Part shown: positions 24,379 to 32,985 of the stretch, one piece after another
How positions within the stretch are numbered: the first letter of the stretch is position 1
Layout of the letters: every line of letters starts with the position of its first letter
Source of the DNA: Paracoccaceae bacterium
Lineage (GTDB): Bacteria > Pseudomonadota > Alphaproteobacteria > Rhodobacterales > Rhodobacteraceae
Assembly (NCBI GenBank): GCA_947504705.1
Contig: CANNIA010000030.1
Coordinates: 1-42,384, forward strand
Direction of reading: 5' to 3'
Length of the DNA: 42,384 nucleotides
Notes under the pieces: model-generated
Seen by the model: only the letters and a program-made list of their open reading frames with translations
What the model was told of the DNA's origin: nothing
Databases searched by the model: none
Program-made: the position numbers and the translations under genes

Positions 24379-25181
24379 GCCGCCTTTGCGCTGCGTGCGG
24401 CGCGGGTGAAGAGCCGGTCAAAATTCGCGGTGGTCTGGGCGGCGAAGTCTTCAAGGCTCAGGCCAAAGACCGGTGCCATGGCGGTTGCGGTATGGGCGAC
24501 GTAGGACGGTTCGTTGCGTTTGCCGCGATAGGGTGGCGGGGCAAGATAGGGGCTGTCGGTTTCCAGGATCAGCCGGTCCAGCGGGGTCTTGGCGAAAATG
24601 TCGCGCAATTCCTGAGACTTGGGGAAAGCCGCTATCCCTGAGATCGACAGGGTAAAGCCCATCTCAAGCGCCGCCTCGGCGAGGCGCGGGCCAGAGGAAA
24701 AGCAATGCATGACGCAAGTATAGGGGCGGTTCTTCATCCCCTCGGCAAGGATCGCCTCCACGTCCTCATCCGCCCCACGGGCGTGGATGATCAGCGGTAA
24801 GCCGGTTTCCTGCGCAGCTTCGATATGGATGCGGAGGCTGGTTTGCTGGATCGCTTTTGACTCTGCCGTGTAATGGTAATCAAGCCCGGACTCACCTATC
24901 CCGACAAAGCGGGTATTGCGGGCGAGCGCCACCAATTCTTGAACGCTTACAAGGGGCTCCTCGGCGGCGCTCATCGGATGGGTGCCGGCGGCATAGAAGA
25001 CCTCAGCATGGGCTTCGGCAATCGCCCGGACCCGGGGTTCGTGCTTCAGGCGGGTGCAGATCGTAACCATCCGGTTCACCCCGGCAGCTCGGGCGCGGGC
25101 GATCACTTCGGGAGTTTCCCCAGCAAGATCAGGGAAGTCGAGGTGGCAGTGACTGTCAACCAGATCGGGCAGGGGGATCAT
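24375..25181 (-). CDS. tatD: TatD-family metal-dependent hydrolase (DNase)
   Basis: This is a 268-residue TIM-barrel protein. Metal ligands are visible in DSHCHLDF (residues 9-16), the Glu of GIGESGLDYHY, IIHARGADED, MHCFSS and ETDSPYLAPPP. TatD proteins are 3'-5' exonucleases with roles in DNA repair and decay. The gene begins 7 nt after the holB stop and overlaps the MBL gene by 4 nt, so the three are translated as a unit. Confidence 0.92.
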   Translation of the reverse strand: MIPLPDLVDSHCHLDFPDLAGETPEVIARARAAGVNRMVTICTRLKHEPRVRAIAEAHAEVFYAAGTHPMSAAEEPLVSVQELVALARNTRFVGIGESGLDYHYTAESKAIQQTSLRIHIEAAQETGLPLIIHARGADEDVEAILAEGMKNRPYTCVMHCFSSGPRLAEAALEMGFTLSISGIAAFPKSQELRDIFAKTPLDRLILETDSPYLAPPPYRGKRNEPSYVAHTATAMAPVFGLSLEDFAAQTTANFDRLFTRAARSAKAA

Positions 25182-25188
25182 CGCGGGG

Positions 25189-26319
25189 TTACCTTTGGGC
25201 GAGGGAACCCGCCGTCTCGTCTACCTTCAAGAGGATATCCATCAGAAGCGCGGCAGGGTCAAGGTTGACCGCCTTGCCCCTGCGGGCGCGGGCTGAAAGG
25301 GTCTGCGCGAGCTCGGCCCATGCGCGGGCGGCCTGGGGGTGGGGGGCGAGACGGTGCAGGAGTTGGCCCTCGTTCGGGGCGGCCTCGGGCGGGGTCTGAC
25401 CGGTCGCACCGAAGCGGGCGAGGCGGGCAAGGAAAAGGTCGATCAGGGTGACGATCAGATCGAAGGTTTCAGACGCACCCTTGGCGGCGGCGAGGTCGGC
25501 GAGGGCAAGGGCCTGCGGGCGGTCAAGGCGGGGCAGGGTGGAGAAAAGGCGGGTCAGGGCGGTGTAAAGCTTGAGGCCGTCAAGGTTGGTCAGCCGGAAG
25601 GCTTCGCCCACGGAACCGCCGGAAAGCTCGGCCAGGGCGGTACGATCCTTGGGGTCAATATCACCCCCGGCCTGGGTCAGGGCGTCGGCCAGGTCCTGCG
25701 GGCCAAGGGGTGTCAGGCGGAGTTCCCGGCAACGGGAGCGGATGGTGGGGAGGAGTCGGGCGGGCTGGTGGGCGATCAGGAACAGGGTGACGTTGGCGGG
25801 GGGTTCTTCCAGCAGCTTCAGCAGCGCGTTGGCGGCGTTGGGGTTCATCTCGTCGAGGCTGTCGATGATCGCGGTCCGGCGGCCGCCGTCGGCGGCGGAG
25901 AGGGAGAAGAAGCTCTTCATCTTGCGGACCTCGTCGACCGAGATGACTTGGGAAAGCGCGGTTTCCTTGTCGTTCGGGCCGCGACGGAGGAGGAAATGCC
26001 GGGGCTCGGCCAGCTGGAGAAGACGGCGGGCGACGGGGGTGGCGGGGTCGATGTCGAGGGTTGCGGGTGGGGGGGCCGCGAACATGCCGCCGTCATCCTC
26101 GGGGGTGGCGAGGAGGAACCGGGAGAGCCGCCAGGCGAGGGTGGCCTTGCCGACCCCCTTCGGGCCGGTCAGCATCCAGGCGTGGTGGAGGCGGCCGGAG
26201 GTGAAGGCCTGCAGAAAATCAGCCTCGGCCTGGGGTTGGCCGAAGAGGGTGCCGGTCTCGCGCGGGTGGGGGGCACCTTCAAGGCGGTCGGGGTCGGGGA
26301 GGGGGTCTGTCGTGGCCAT
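25189..26319 (-). CDS. holB: DNA polymerase III subunit delta'
   Basis: This 376-residue protein is a clamp-loader subunit. The AAA+ core begins LFGQPQAEADFLQAFTSG; Walker A is LTGPKGVGKAT, the sensor/SRC region is LPTIRSRCRELRL, and EPPANVTLFLIAH is typical of delta'. A long linker carries acidic insertions. The start is uncertain: ATG at 26319 or GTG at 26334, neither with a clear ribosome site. In related genomes the thymidylate kinase gene (tmk) usually precedes holB; here about 480 bp of non-coding DNA lies upstream. Confidence 0.9.
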   Translation of the reverse strand: MATTDPLPDPDRLEGAPHPRETGTLFGQPQAEADFLQAFTSGRLHHAWMLTGPKGVGKATLAWRLSRFLLATPEDDGGMFAAPPPATLDIDPATPVARRLLQLAEPRHFLLRRGPNDKETALSQVISVDEVRKMKSFFSLSAADGGRRTAIIDSLDEMNPNAANALLKLLEEPPANVTLFLIAHQPARLLPTIRSRCRELRLTPLGPQDLADALTQAGGDIDPKDRTALAELSGGSVGEAFRLTNLDGLKLYTALTRLFSTLPRLDRPQALALADLAAAKGASETFDLIVTLIDLFLARLARFGATGQTPPEAAPNEGQLLHRLAPHPQAARAWAELAQTLSARARRGKAVNLDPAALLMDILLKVDETAGSLAQR

Positions 26320-26334
26320 GAGATCAGATTGCAC

Positions 26335-26799
26335 GGGCAGAGGGGCGGGGGGAAGAGGGTTCTGGGGGTCCCGTGGTGTCCACGCGGGACAGGAACGGGA
26401 TGTGGCTTGGAATCAAGGGGTTGGCTGTGGACGTTAGGGGTTTGTTAGCGGGGTTGGAGCGAGACTGGGGCCGCAAGAGGTGCCGGGTTGTGCTTGACAG
26501 GGCGGGTGGGGCGGGATTCCTTGTGGCTATAGGGCAATGCATTCGCGTGGGGGTTGGATTGGGGTTCGGTATTGGATGGGGCAAGGCGGTGCGCAGAGCG
26601 GGCGGGCTTCTCACGGGCGCAGGGGGTTGTGGTGATGGCAGGGTTGCGGTTGGTTTTGGGGGGGTGGGGGTGGTGGCCGCGCTGCGCCTCATTGGTGGAG
26701 ATGGTGGGTTGGCATCCAACTTGCGCTTGCTAAGCTCGCTTGTTCAACCAGTGGTGGCGAGCACATGGGTAGAACCAGCAAGAAAGGAAGTCGGGTACG
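26335..26799. other. G-rich non-coding stretch upstream of holB
   Basis: No credible gene is seen. Open frames on both strands are by-products of composition: Gly/Val-rich on plus, Pro/Thr-rich on minus, with no ribosome site. The plus strand is strongly G-skewed with many GGGG runs (26560-26690), which could form G-quadruplexes. It contains one copy of a composite intergenic element (26377-26438). Confidence 0.5.
26377..26438 (+). repeat. Composite intergenic element, copy A
   Basis: It opens with TGTCCACGCGGGACAG, an imperfect palindrome. Thirty-six bases from its start comes TCAAGGGGTTG, then GTGG and CGTT. Copy B at 36811 has the same blocks at exactly the same spacing. It lies upstream of holB, pointing away from it. 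Confidence 0.55.
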
Positions 26800-27033
26800 A
26801 TGCTTAGAGGAGCTTTCAATTTGTTTTCCAGGCTGGTGGACTATTCTCCCTTTTTGGCGTTCACCTTCGCTGTGTGCCTTAATTTTTCAATTGCATTTAT
26901 CATTGCTCCAATTTGGACGGACGAAGATTTGCCTATGTTAATTAGAATTATTGCGATCTCGACCATAGCAATTCCAGCGAGACTTGGCTACATTTTCTAT
27001 CGTGCGTGGGTGGAATCAAAGAAAAAGAAGTGA
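26800..27033 (+). CDS. Small two-helix membrane protein, unknown
   Basis: This is a 77-residue protein. Two hydrophobic helices are visible at about residues 18-38 (PFLAFTFAVCLNFSIAFIIAP) and 45-63 (PMLIRIIAISTIAIPARLG). It ends with a basic KKKK tail, so both ends are likely cytoplasmic. GAAAGGAAG lies about 9 nt before the ATG. Codon use is AT-richer than in its neighbours (many ATT, TTT, AAT), which suggests recent arrival. I recognise no family. The perfect hairpin at 27062-27079 may end its transcript. Confidence 0.55.
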   Translation: MLRGAFNLFSRLVDYSPFLAFTFAVCLNFSIAFIIAPIWTDEDLPMLIRIIAISTIAIPARLGYIFYRAWVESKKKK

Positions 27034-27431
27034 TACTTGCCCACATCAGCGTCCCTGTAGCGTGCGTGATTTCACGCACCGTACTTTGATCGAAGCCCAC
27101 CTGCGTCCGGTCGCATTGCCTCCCTGCAGAACCTCTTCGTGAGATGCGGATAGTGGAGCGCATGAATGCACACCCTACAAGGTAGGCGGCATCTATCAGG
27201 GCCAGCCCTTGGATTGCCCCCCGAAAAAGGCTCCCCATGCCCGAAAAGGCGGTTGTGGTCGGGAACGGGGGGCGCTTATGATTGGCACCTCTGCGGGCGG
27301 GGGCTGTTCGGGCGGGATCGCCGGGATGAGGTCAGCGCCCACAGGGGACTGAGGCGTAGACCGGGGGGGTGGGGGATTTCTGTCATCGTGGCCGGTTTCG
27401 GGATGAAACCTAGCAGAAGAGCTTTTGGCGC
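27034..27431. other. Non-coding stretch before the cyanophycin locus
   Basis: No supported gene in 398 bp. The minus-strand frame 26948-27238 overlaps the small membrane protein and has no recognisable domain. The only clear structure is the palindrome at 27062-27079. Control signals for cphB should lie in the last 150 bp, but I could not place a convincing promoter. Confidence 0.4.
27062..27079. terminator. Perfect palindrome after the small membrane protein gene
   Basis: GTGCGTGA (27062-27069) and TCACGCAC (27072-27079) are exact reverse complements separated by TT. It lies 28 bp after the preceding stop. The downstream bases (CGTACTTTG) give only a short T run, so it is a terminator or an operator. 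Confidence 0.4.
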
Positions 27432-28307
27432 ATGTGTCCTGCCAAACTGAACCGAACCGAAGAACGCGGCTTCATCATCCCGATTGGCGGGGGCGAGGAC
27501 CGGGTCAAGGACATGTTGATCCACCGCCGGTTTGTCGAGCTTTCGGGCGGGCCGAAGGCGGATATCGTGGTGATCCCGACCGCCTCGCAACTGGAAACCA
27601 CCGGGGCGGATTACAACCGGATTTTTCGCGATCTGGGGGCGGCGCAGGTGGAATTCCTGCCGATCACCAGCCGGGCCGATTGCGAGAACCCGCACTATGT
27701 CGAGATGCTGGGGCGCGCGACCGGCATTTTCATCACCGGCGGCAACCAGCTGCGGCTGTCGACCATCCTTGGCGGCACGGCGATTGCGCAGGCGATCCGG
27801 CGGCGGAATGCGGCGGGGGTGGCGGTTGCGGGAACCTCGGCCGGGGCGTCGATCATGTCGGAACATATGATCGGCGGCGGGCAAAGCAATGTGGGTCCCA
27901 TTGAGGGCGCGGTGACGCTGGCGCCGGGGTTGGGGCTGACGAATGCGGTGATCATCGACCAGCATTTCACCCAAAGGAACCGGCTGGGGCGGCTGTTGAC
28001 GGCGTCGTCCTTCAACCCGTTCCTGATTGGTCTTGGGATTGATGAGGATACGGCGGCCTTCATCGGGCCGGACAATGTGCTGGAGGTTGTGGGGTCGGGC
28101 ACCGTCACCGTTGTCGATGCGGGGCAGATGACCCATTCCTCGATGTGGAATGCGCGACCGGGGCAGGCGCTAAGCCTGCTTGGCCTGCGGGTCGATGTGA
28201 TGGGCGAAGGGTGCCGCTATGACCTGCGCGAGCGCCGCGCCTATCCACCAGATGCCGAGCTGGGTCTGGGGCAGATTGCTGCCGAAGACGGAACGAAGGA
28301 AGCCTGA
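27432..28307 (+). CDS. cphB: Cyanophycinase
   Basis: This is a 291-residue serine peptidase of the S51-like fold that cleaves cyanophycin to beta-Asp-Arg dipeptides. The start of the fold is GFIIPIGGGEDR. The nucleophile Ser is in AVAGTSAGASIMSEHMI near residue 136. FITGGNQLRLS and the His-containing VIIDQHFTQRNRLGRL are typical of the family. There is no signal peptide, so it acts in the cytoplasm on the stored polymer. The ribosome site is weak. cphA follows 53 bp later in the same direction. Confidence 0.92.
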   Translation: MCPAKLNRTEERGFIIPIGGGEDRVKDMLIHRRFVELSGGPKADIVVIPTASQLETTGADYNRIFRDLGAAQVEFLPITSRADCENPHYVEMLGRATGIFITGGNQLRLSTILGGTAIAQAIRRRNAAGVAVAGTSAGASIMSEHMIGGGQSNVGPIEGAVTLAPGLGLTNAVIIDQHFTQRNRLGRLLTASSFNPFLIGLGIDEDTAAFIGPDNVLEVVGSGTVTVVDAGQMTHSSMWNARPGQALSLLGLRVDVMGEGCRYDLRERRAYPPDAELGLGQIAAEDGTKEA

Positions 28308-28360
28308 CTGCAACAAACGTGCGGGGGCAACGTATCCCCGCCGAGAACGGGGAGAATGCC

Positions 28361-31162
28361 ATGAAGATCGTCTCGACCAATGTCTACGTCGGCCCGAACA
28401 CCTGGGCGAGTTTCCCCGTCATCCGCCATGTGATCGATCTGGGCGTGTTGGAGGACTGGCCCTCGGTCAAGCTGGGCCCTGCGTTCATCGATGCGCTGGT
28501 GGCGGCGCTGCCGGGGCTGGCCGAACATGGCTGTTCTTATCGCGTGGAAGGCGGGTTCCTGCGGCGGCTGCGGGAGGATGAGGGCACCTGGATGGGCCAT
28601 ATCCTGGAGCATTGCGCGCTGGAGATTCAGGGCGGGGCGGGGTCGGACGTCAGCTTTGGGCGCACGCGGTCCGCGGGCGTGCCCGGCCAGTACAACATGG
28701 TCTATGCCTACAAGCAGCGCGATGTGGGCTTGGACGCCTGCCAGTTGGCGATCCGGCTGTTGATGCATATCCTGCCCGATCATGTGAAGGCGATGGTGGA
28801 TTATGCTTTTGATCCGGAGTTTGATTTTCAGGCCGAGATGACCAGTTTCATCAAGGCCGCCCAGCGACGGGAATTGGGGCCCTCGACGGCCAGCCTGGTG
28901 AAGGCGGCAGAGGATCGGGATATTCCTTGGCTGCGGCTGAACGATTATTCGCTGGTCCAGTTCGGGCATGGCAAATACCAGAAACGGATCATGGCGACGA
29001 TCACCTCCGAGACCCGCTGCATCGGGGTGGAGATTGCCGGGGACAAGTCGGAAACCTCACGCCTGTTGAACGATCTGGGCCTGCCGGTGCCGCAGCAGAT
29101 GATCGTCTATTCCGCCAAGGAAGCGGCGCGGGCTGGGCGGCGGATCGGCTTTCCGGTGGTGGTGAAGCCGTTGGATGGCAACCACGGGCGCGGGGTGTCG
29201 ATCAACCTGATGACGGAAGAACAGGTCGAGGTGGCGCATGCTGAAGCTTACGCGCAGGGCAAGTCCAGCGGGGTGATTGTGGAAAGCTTCATCACCGGGT
29301 TTGACCACCGGATGCTGGTGGTGAACGGCACGCTGGAGGCAGCGGCCAAGCGGGTGCCGGGGCATGTGGTGGGTGACGGGAAGCTGACGATTGCGCAGCT
29401 GGTCGAAGAGGTGAACAAGGACCCACGCCGCGGCATCGGGCACCAGAAGGTGCTGACGAACCTTGAGCTGGATTTCCAGGCCGAACGTCTGATGACCGAG
29501 GCGGGGCTGACGGCGGAATCTGTGCTGGAGGCGGGGCGGCTGTTCTATCTGCGCTCGACCGCCAACCTTTCCACCGGTGGGACAGCGATTGACGTGACCG
29601 ACATCGTCCACCCCGACAACAAGGACATGGCCGAACGCGCGGTGATCGCGGTGGGGCTGGATGTGGGCGGGGTCGATTTCCTGATCGACGACATCACCAA
29701 ATCCTACAAGGACATCGGCGGCGCGATTGTCGAGGTGAACGCCGCCCCCGGTTTCCGCATGCACGTGGCGCCCTCCGAAGGCCAGCCCCGCGATGTGTCG
29801 GGCAAGGTGATGGAGATGCTGTTCCCGCTCGGGTCCAAGGCGCGCATTCCGATTGCAGCGATCACCGGCACCAACGGCAAGACCACGACCAGCCGGATGC
29901 TGGCCCATATCATGAAAGCCACCGGCCACAGGGTTGGTCTGACCTCGACCGATGGGGTTTATGTCGACGGCAAGGTGACGGTGAAGGGCGACATGACCGG
30001 CCCGACCTCAGCCCAGATGGTGCTGCGCGACCCGTCCGTTGACTTCGCGGTGATGGAGACGGCGCGCGGCGGCATCCTGCGGGCGGGGCTTGGGTACAGG
30101 CGCTCGGACGTGGCCGCCTGCCTGAACGTGACCGAGGATCACATGGGCCTTGGCGGCATCAACACGCTGGAGGAGATGGCGCGGGTCAAGCGGGTGGTGG
30201 TGGAAAGCGCCACGGAAACCGTGGTCCTGAACGCTGATGACATCCATTGCTTGCGGATGGCGGATTATGTGACCGCCAAGACGATCTGCTATGCCACGAT
30301 GAACGCCGAACATGCCTTGGTGAAGGAGCATATCCGCGCCGGGGGCCGCGCGGTCGTGCTGGAACGCGGCATGAATGGCGACATGATCACCATCTACAAC
30401 AACGGCACGCATTTGCCGGTGCTTTGGTCGCATCTGATCCCCGCGACGTTCGAGGGCAAGGCCGCCTATAACGTGCAGAACGCGATGTTTGCGGCTGCCA
30501 TGGCCTTCAGCTTTGGCGTTGACCTTGACAACATCCGCCATGGCTTGCGCACCTTTGACACCAGCTTCTTCCAGACGCCGGGTCGGGGGAACGTGTTTGA
30601 CGAGCATGCCTTCAAGGTCATCCTCGATTATGCCCACAACCCGGCGGCCTTTAACGCGCTGTCGGGGTTGGTCGACCAAATGGACATTCCGGGCAAGCGG
30701 ATCTTTGTCATCTCGATCCCCGGCGACCGGCGGGATGAGGATGTGGTGACAGCAGCCCGCATTCTGGCACCGCATTTCGATGTCTTCATCTGCAAGGCCG
30801 ATGGCAACCGCAGGGGCCGGGGGAACGACGAAATTCCGCGCCTGATGCAGGCGGCGCTGATGGAAAACGGCGTGGATGCGTCCGCGATCCATATCATCCC
30901 CGAAGAACCCGATGCCGTCGCCTTTGGTCTGAACATGGCCGCAGAGGGTGACCTACTGGTGATCAACGGCGACGATACCGTGCGCTGCTGGAAGCAAATC
31001 ATCTACTTCAAGGACCCGAACAAGGTCACTGAGGCTGCCGATGCGGCCAAGCCGCGTCCGATTCCGGCGGGGATGGAGGATCTGATCACCGACGCCGATG
31101 TCATCGTGCGCGACGAACGCGGCGTGCGTCTGGCGCGGGATCAGGGCGAAGGCGGCGATTGA
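28361..31162 (+). CDS. cphA: Cyanophycin synthetase
   Basis: This 933-residue enzyme joins Asp and Arg into multi-L-arginyl-poly-L-aspartate. It has the full CphA1 plan: an N-terminal domain (1-160), an ATP-grasp domain (about 220-480, with VVVKPLDGNHGRGVSI and VEVNAAPGFRMH) that adds Asp, and a Mur-ligase domain that adds Arg. The Mur P-loop is ITGTNGKTTTSR at about 501-512, followed by ETARGGILRAGLGY and ILDYAHNPAAF. The ATG at 28361 has GGGGAG 6 nt upstream; an earlier frame-open start at 28319 overlaps the leader. All three catalytic parts look intact. A second Mur-ligase gene follows after 7 bp. Confidence 0.95.
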   Translation: MKIVSTNVYVGPNTWASFPVIRHVIDLGVLEDWPSVKLGPAFIDALVAALPGLAEHGCSYRVEGGFLRRLREDEGTWMGHILEHCALEIQGGAGSDVSFGRTRSAGVPGQYNMVYAYKQRDVGLDACQLAIRLLMHILPDHVKAMVDYAFDPEFDFQAEMTSFIKAAQRRELGPSTASLVKAAEDRDIPWLRLNDYSLVQFGHGKYQKRIMATITSETRCIGVEIAGDKSETSRLLNDLGLPVPQQMIVYSAKEAARAGRRIGFPVVVKPLDGNHGRGVSINLMTEEQVEVAHAEAYAQGKSSGVIVESFITGFDHRMLVVNGTLEAAAKRVPGHVVGDGKLTIAQLVEEVNKDPRRGIGHQKVLTNLELDFQAERLMTEAGLTAESVLEAGRLFYLRSTANLSTGGTAIDVTDIVHPDNKDMAERAVIAVGLDVGGVDFLIDDITKSYKDIGGAIVEVNAAPGFRMHVAPSEGQPRDVSGKVMEMLFPLGSKARIPIAAITGTNGKTTTSRMLAHIMKATGHRVGLTSTDGVYVDGKVTVKGDMTGPTSAQMVLRDPSVDFAVMETARGGILRAGLGYRRSDVAACLNVTEDHMGLGGINTLEEMARVKRVVVESATETVVLNADDIHCLRMADYVTAKTICYATMNAEHALVKEHIRAGGRAVVLERGMNGDMITIYNNGTHLPVLWSHLIPATFEGKAAYNVQNAMFAAAMAFSFGVDLDNIRHGLRTFDTSFFQTPGRGNVFDEHAFKVILDYAHNPAAFNALSGLVDQMDIPGKRIFVISIPGDRRDEDVVTAARILAPHFDVFICKADGNRRGRGNDEIPRLMQAALMENGVDASAIHIIPEEPDAVAFGLNMAAEGDLLVINGDDTVRCWKQIIYFKDPNKVTEAADAAKPRPIPAGMEDLITDADVIVRDERGVRLARDQGEGGD

Positions 31163-31169
31163 TCAGCCC

Positions 31170-32903
31170 ATGAGCGAGGATATTGCTGATGCGCTGGAGA
31201 TCCCGATTGCGGGCTCGGACGCACTGAAATCCGGGGAGGCGCGCCGGCTGACCGGGCCGGGGCTGCTTTTGGACCGACCGGGGGCGACGCTTGAGGCGGA
31301 GTTCACCGGCTTTCCCCCCGCGCGGGTTCAGGCGCTGTGGCATCACCACGCCCGTCGCGTGCTGGAAGGGGTCGGCTGGGGGGCCGAACGCAGCGTCGCG
31401 CGGGTGTTTGACGGCGGTATAGCCGTGGCTATTTCGGCCCCGATGGACCGGCTGTATTCAGCGTGCTTCGTCGTGCAGACCGCCTGGCATTTCGTGACGG
31501 CGGACCTGCTCTGGCAACCTCGTGGCGACTATGGTGCGATGCTTGCTGACCTTCGAGACGTGATGGCGCGCGAGGCCAATCCGCCGCTTCTGGCCTTGGT
31601 GAATGCGGCAGAGGCGCGGGGGATCGAGGTTCTGGCGGATGAGGATTTTGTCACGCTGGGCCATGGGGTTGCGTCGCGAAGCTGGAGTGCCGTCGCAATT
31701 CCGGCACCTGAGGCGGTGGATTGGACCGGGCTCGGCAACCTGCCGCTGGGTCTGATTACCGGCACCAATGGCAAGACGACGACGACGCGGCTGGCGATGG
31801 CGATGGCCGAAGCGGCAGGTAAGGTCGCGGGGTTGACTTCAACTGATATGGTAAGAGTCGGCGGCAAGGTGCTGGAAAAAGGTGATTTTTCAGGTCCCGG
31901 CGGCGCGCGGCTTTTGCTGCGTGACCCCACGTTGGAGCTCGGCTTTCTGGAACTCGCGCGCGGCGGCATCCTGCGCCGGGGTCTGCCTGTGCGGCAGGCG
32001 CGCGCGGCGGTGGTGACCAATGTCGCCGATGATCACTTGGGCGAATACGGTATCAACTCGGTCGCTGAACTGGCCGAGGTGAAATTTGCCATCCGGCATG
32101 GTCTTGGCGCGGGCGGGGTGATGATTCTGAACGCCGACGACCCGCCTGTCGTGGCCGAGGCCGAGCGGCTGGGGCTGAAGGCGGCGTGGTTCTCCTTGCG
32201 CGACGATGCGCCCCAACTGCAGGCCGCGCGGGGTGAGGGGCGGCTTCATGGCTTCCTCCGCGATGGGGCGATCTGGCTGCAGGACGGAGAGGCGCAAAGG
32301 ATCGTGGCGGTCGCGGATGTGCCGATCACCATGGGCGGCGCGGCAAGTTACAATATCCTGAACGCGCTGGGGGCGGCCTGTCTGGCCTATATTCTGCGGG
32401 TGGATATCGGCTCCATCGCCAAGGCGCTGGCAGGCTTCCGCCCCGACCCCAGGGACAACCCGGGTCGGATGAATGAATTCCGCCATAACGGCGCACGGCT
32501 GTTTGTCGATTTCGCCCACAACCCGCATTCGATTGCCGCTGTGACCGGTGCCCTGTCGGCGATGCCTGCCAAGCGCAAGTTCGTGCTGATGGCCCAGGCC
32601 GGGGACCGATCCGACGACGACATTCGCGGCCTTGCCCGTGGCGCCTGCGCCTTTGGCCCGGATGTGGTGGTGGTGGCCGAGCTTGACGGCTATCGCCGCG
32701 GGCGCGAGGTGGGTGCGGTGCCAGCGATCCTGCGGGCGGAATGCCTGAGGCAGGGGGTGGCCGAGGCCGATGTGCTGATGGTCGATGCGCCCTCAGCCGG
32801 GGTGGCGCGGATCATGCGGCTGGTCCAGCCGGGGGATCTGGCGCTGTTGCTGGTGCATTCGGAACGCGACAAGATCTTCGCGATGCTGGGCGGTGAGGCG
32901 TAG
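31170..32903 (+). CDS. CphA-like Mur ligase without ATP-grasp domain
   Basis: This is a 577-residue protein whose C-terminal two thirds match the Mur-ligase half of CphA. The P-loop LITGTNGKTTTTR is near residue 198, then GLTSTDMVRVGG, LELARGGILRRGLPV, NVADDHLGEYGI and FVDFAHNPHSI. The N-terminal 190 residues are not an ATP-grasp and I do not recognise them. The ATG at 31170 was chosen because it directly follows the cphA stop; the ribosome site is poor, which suggests coupling. P-loop and ligase residues are kept, so it is probably active. It may add an amino acid to cyanophycin, prime it or modify a related peptide; its substrate is unknown. Confidence 0.75.
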   Translation: MSEDIADALEIPIAGSDALKSGEARRLTGPGLLLDRPGATLEAEFTGFPPARVQALWHHHARRVLEGVGWGAERSVARVFDGGIAVAISAPMDRLYSACFVVQTAWHFVTADLLWQPRGDYGAMLADLRDVMAREANPPLLALVNAAEARGIEVLADEDFVTLGHGVASRSWSAVAIPAPEAVDWTGLGNLPLGLITGTNGKTTTTRLAMAMAEAAGKVAGLTSTDMVRVGGKVLEKGDFSGPGGARLLLRDPTLELGFLELARGGILRRGLPVRQARAAVVTNVADDHLGEYGINSVAELAEVKFAIRHGLGAGGVMILNADDPPVVAEAERLGLKAAWFSLRDDAPQLQAARGEGRLHGFLRDGAIWLQDGEAQRIVAVADVPITMGGAASYNILNALGAACLAYILRVDIGSIAKALAGFRPDPRDNPGRMNEFRHNGARLFVDFAHNPHSIAAVTGALSAMPAKRKFVLMAQAGDRSDDDIRGLARGACAFGPDVVVVAELDGYRRGREVGAVPAILRAECLRQGVAEADVLMVDAPSAGVARIMRLVQPGDLALLLVHSERDKIFAMLGGEA

Positions 32904-32985
32904 TCAACAGCCAGTGACCCTTGGCCGCGAGGGCCTTGAAGGCATGGGCGGGCAGGCCTAGTGTCCCGGCGATGAACATGAGGGC

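Noticed and set aside
26497-26533. TTGACA followed by TATAGG as a promoter before the small membrane protein
   Set aside because: The spacing is 28 bp, far from the usual 16-18 bp, and it lies about 270 bp from the gene.
26324-26807. Long frames rich in Gly/Val (plus) and Pro/Thr (minus) upstream of holB
   Set aside because: Both are explained by extreme G skew. The starts are poor, the sequences are low complexity and no family is recognisable.
26948-27238. 96-residue minus-strand frame overlapping the small membrane protein
   Set aside because: It starts beside a G-rich tract without a ribosome site and shows no recognisable domain; the plus-strand gene is better supported.
27279-27350. 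Short frame reading MIGTSAGGG, like the cyanophycinase active site, just before cphB
   Set aside because: Only the few residues match, the surrounding sequence does not follow the family, and the frame stops after about 24 codons. Chance is the simpler reading.
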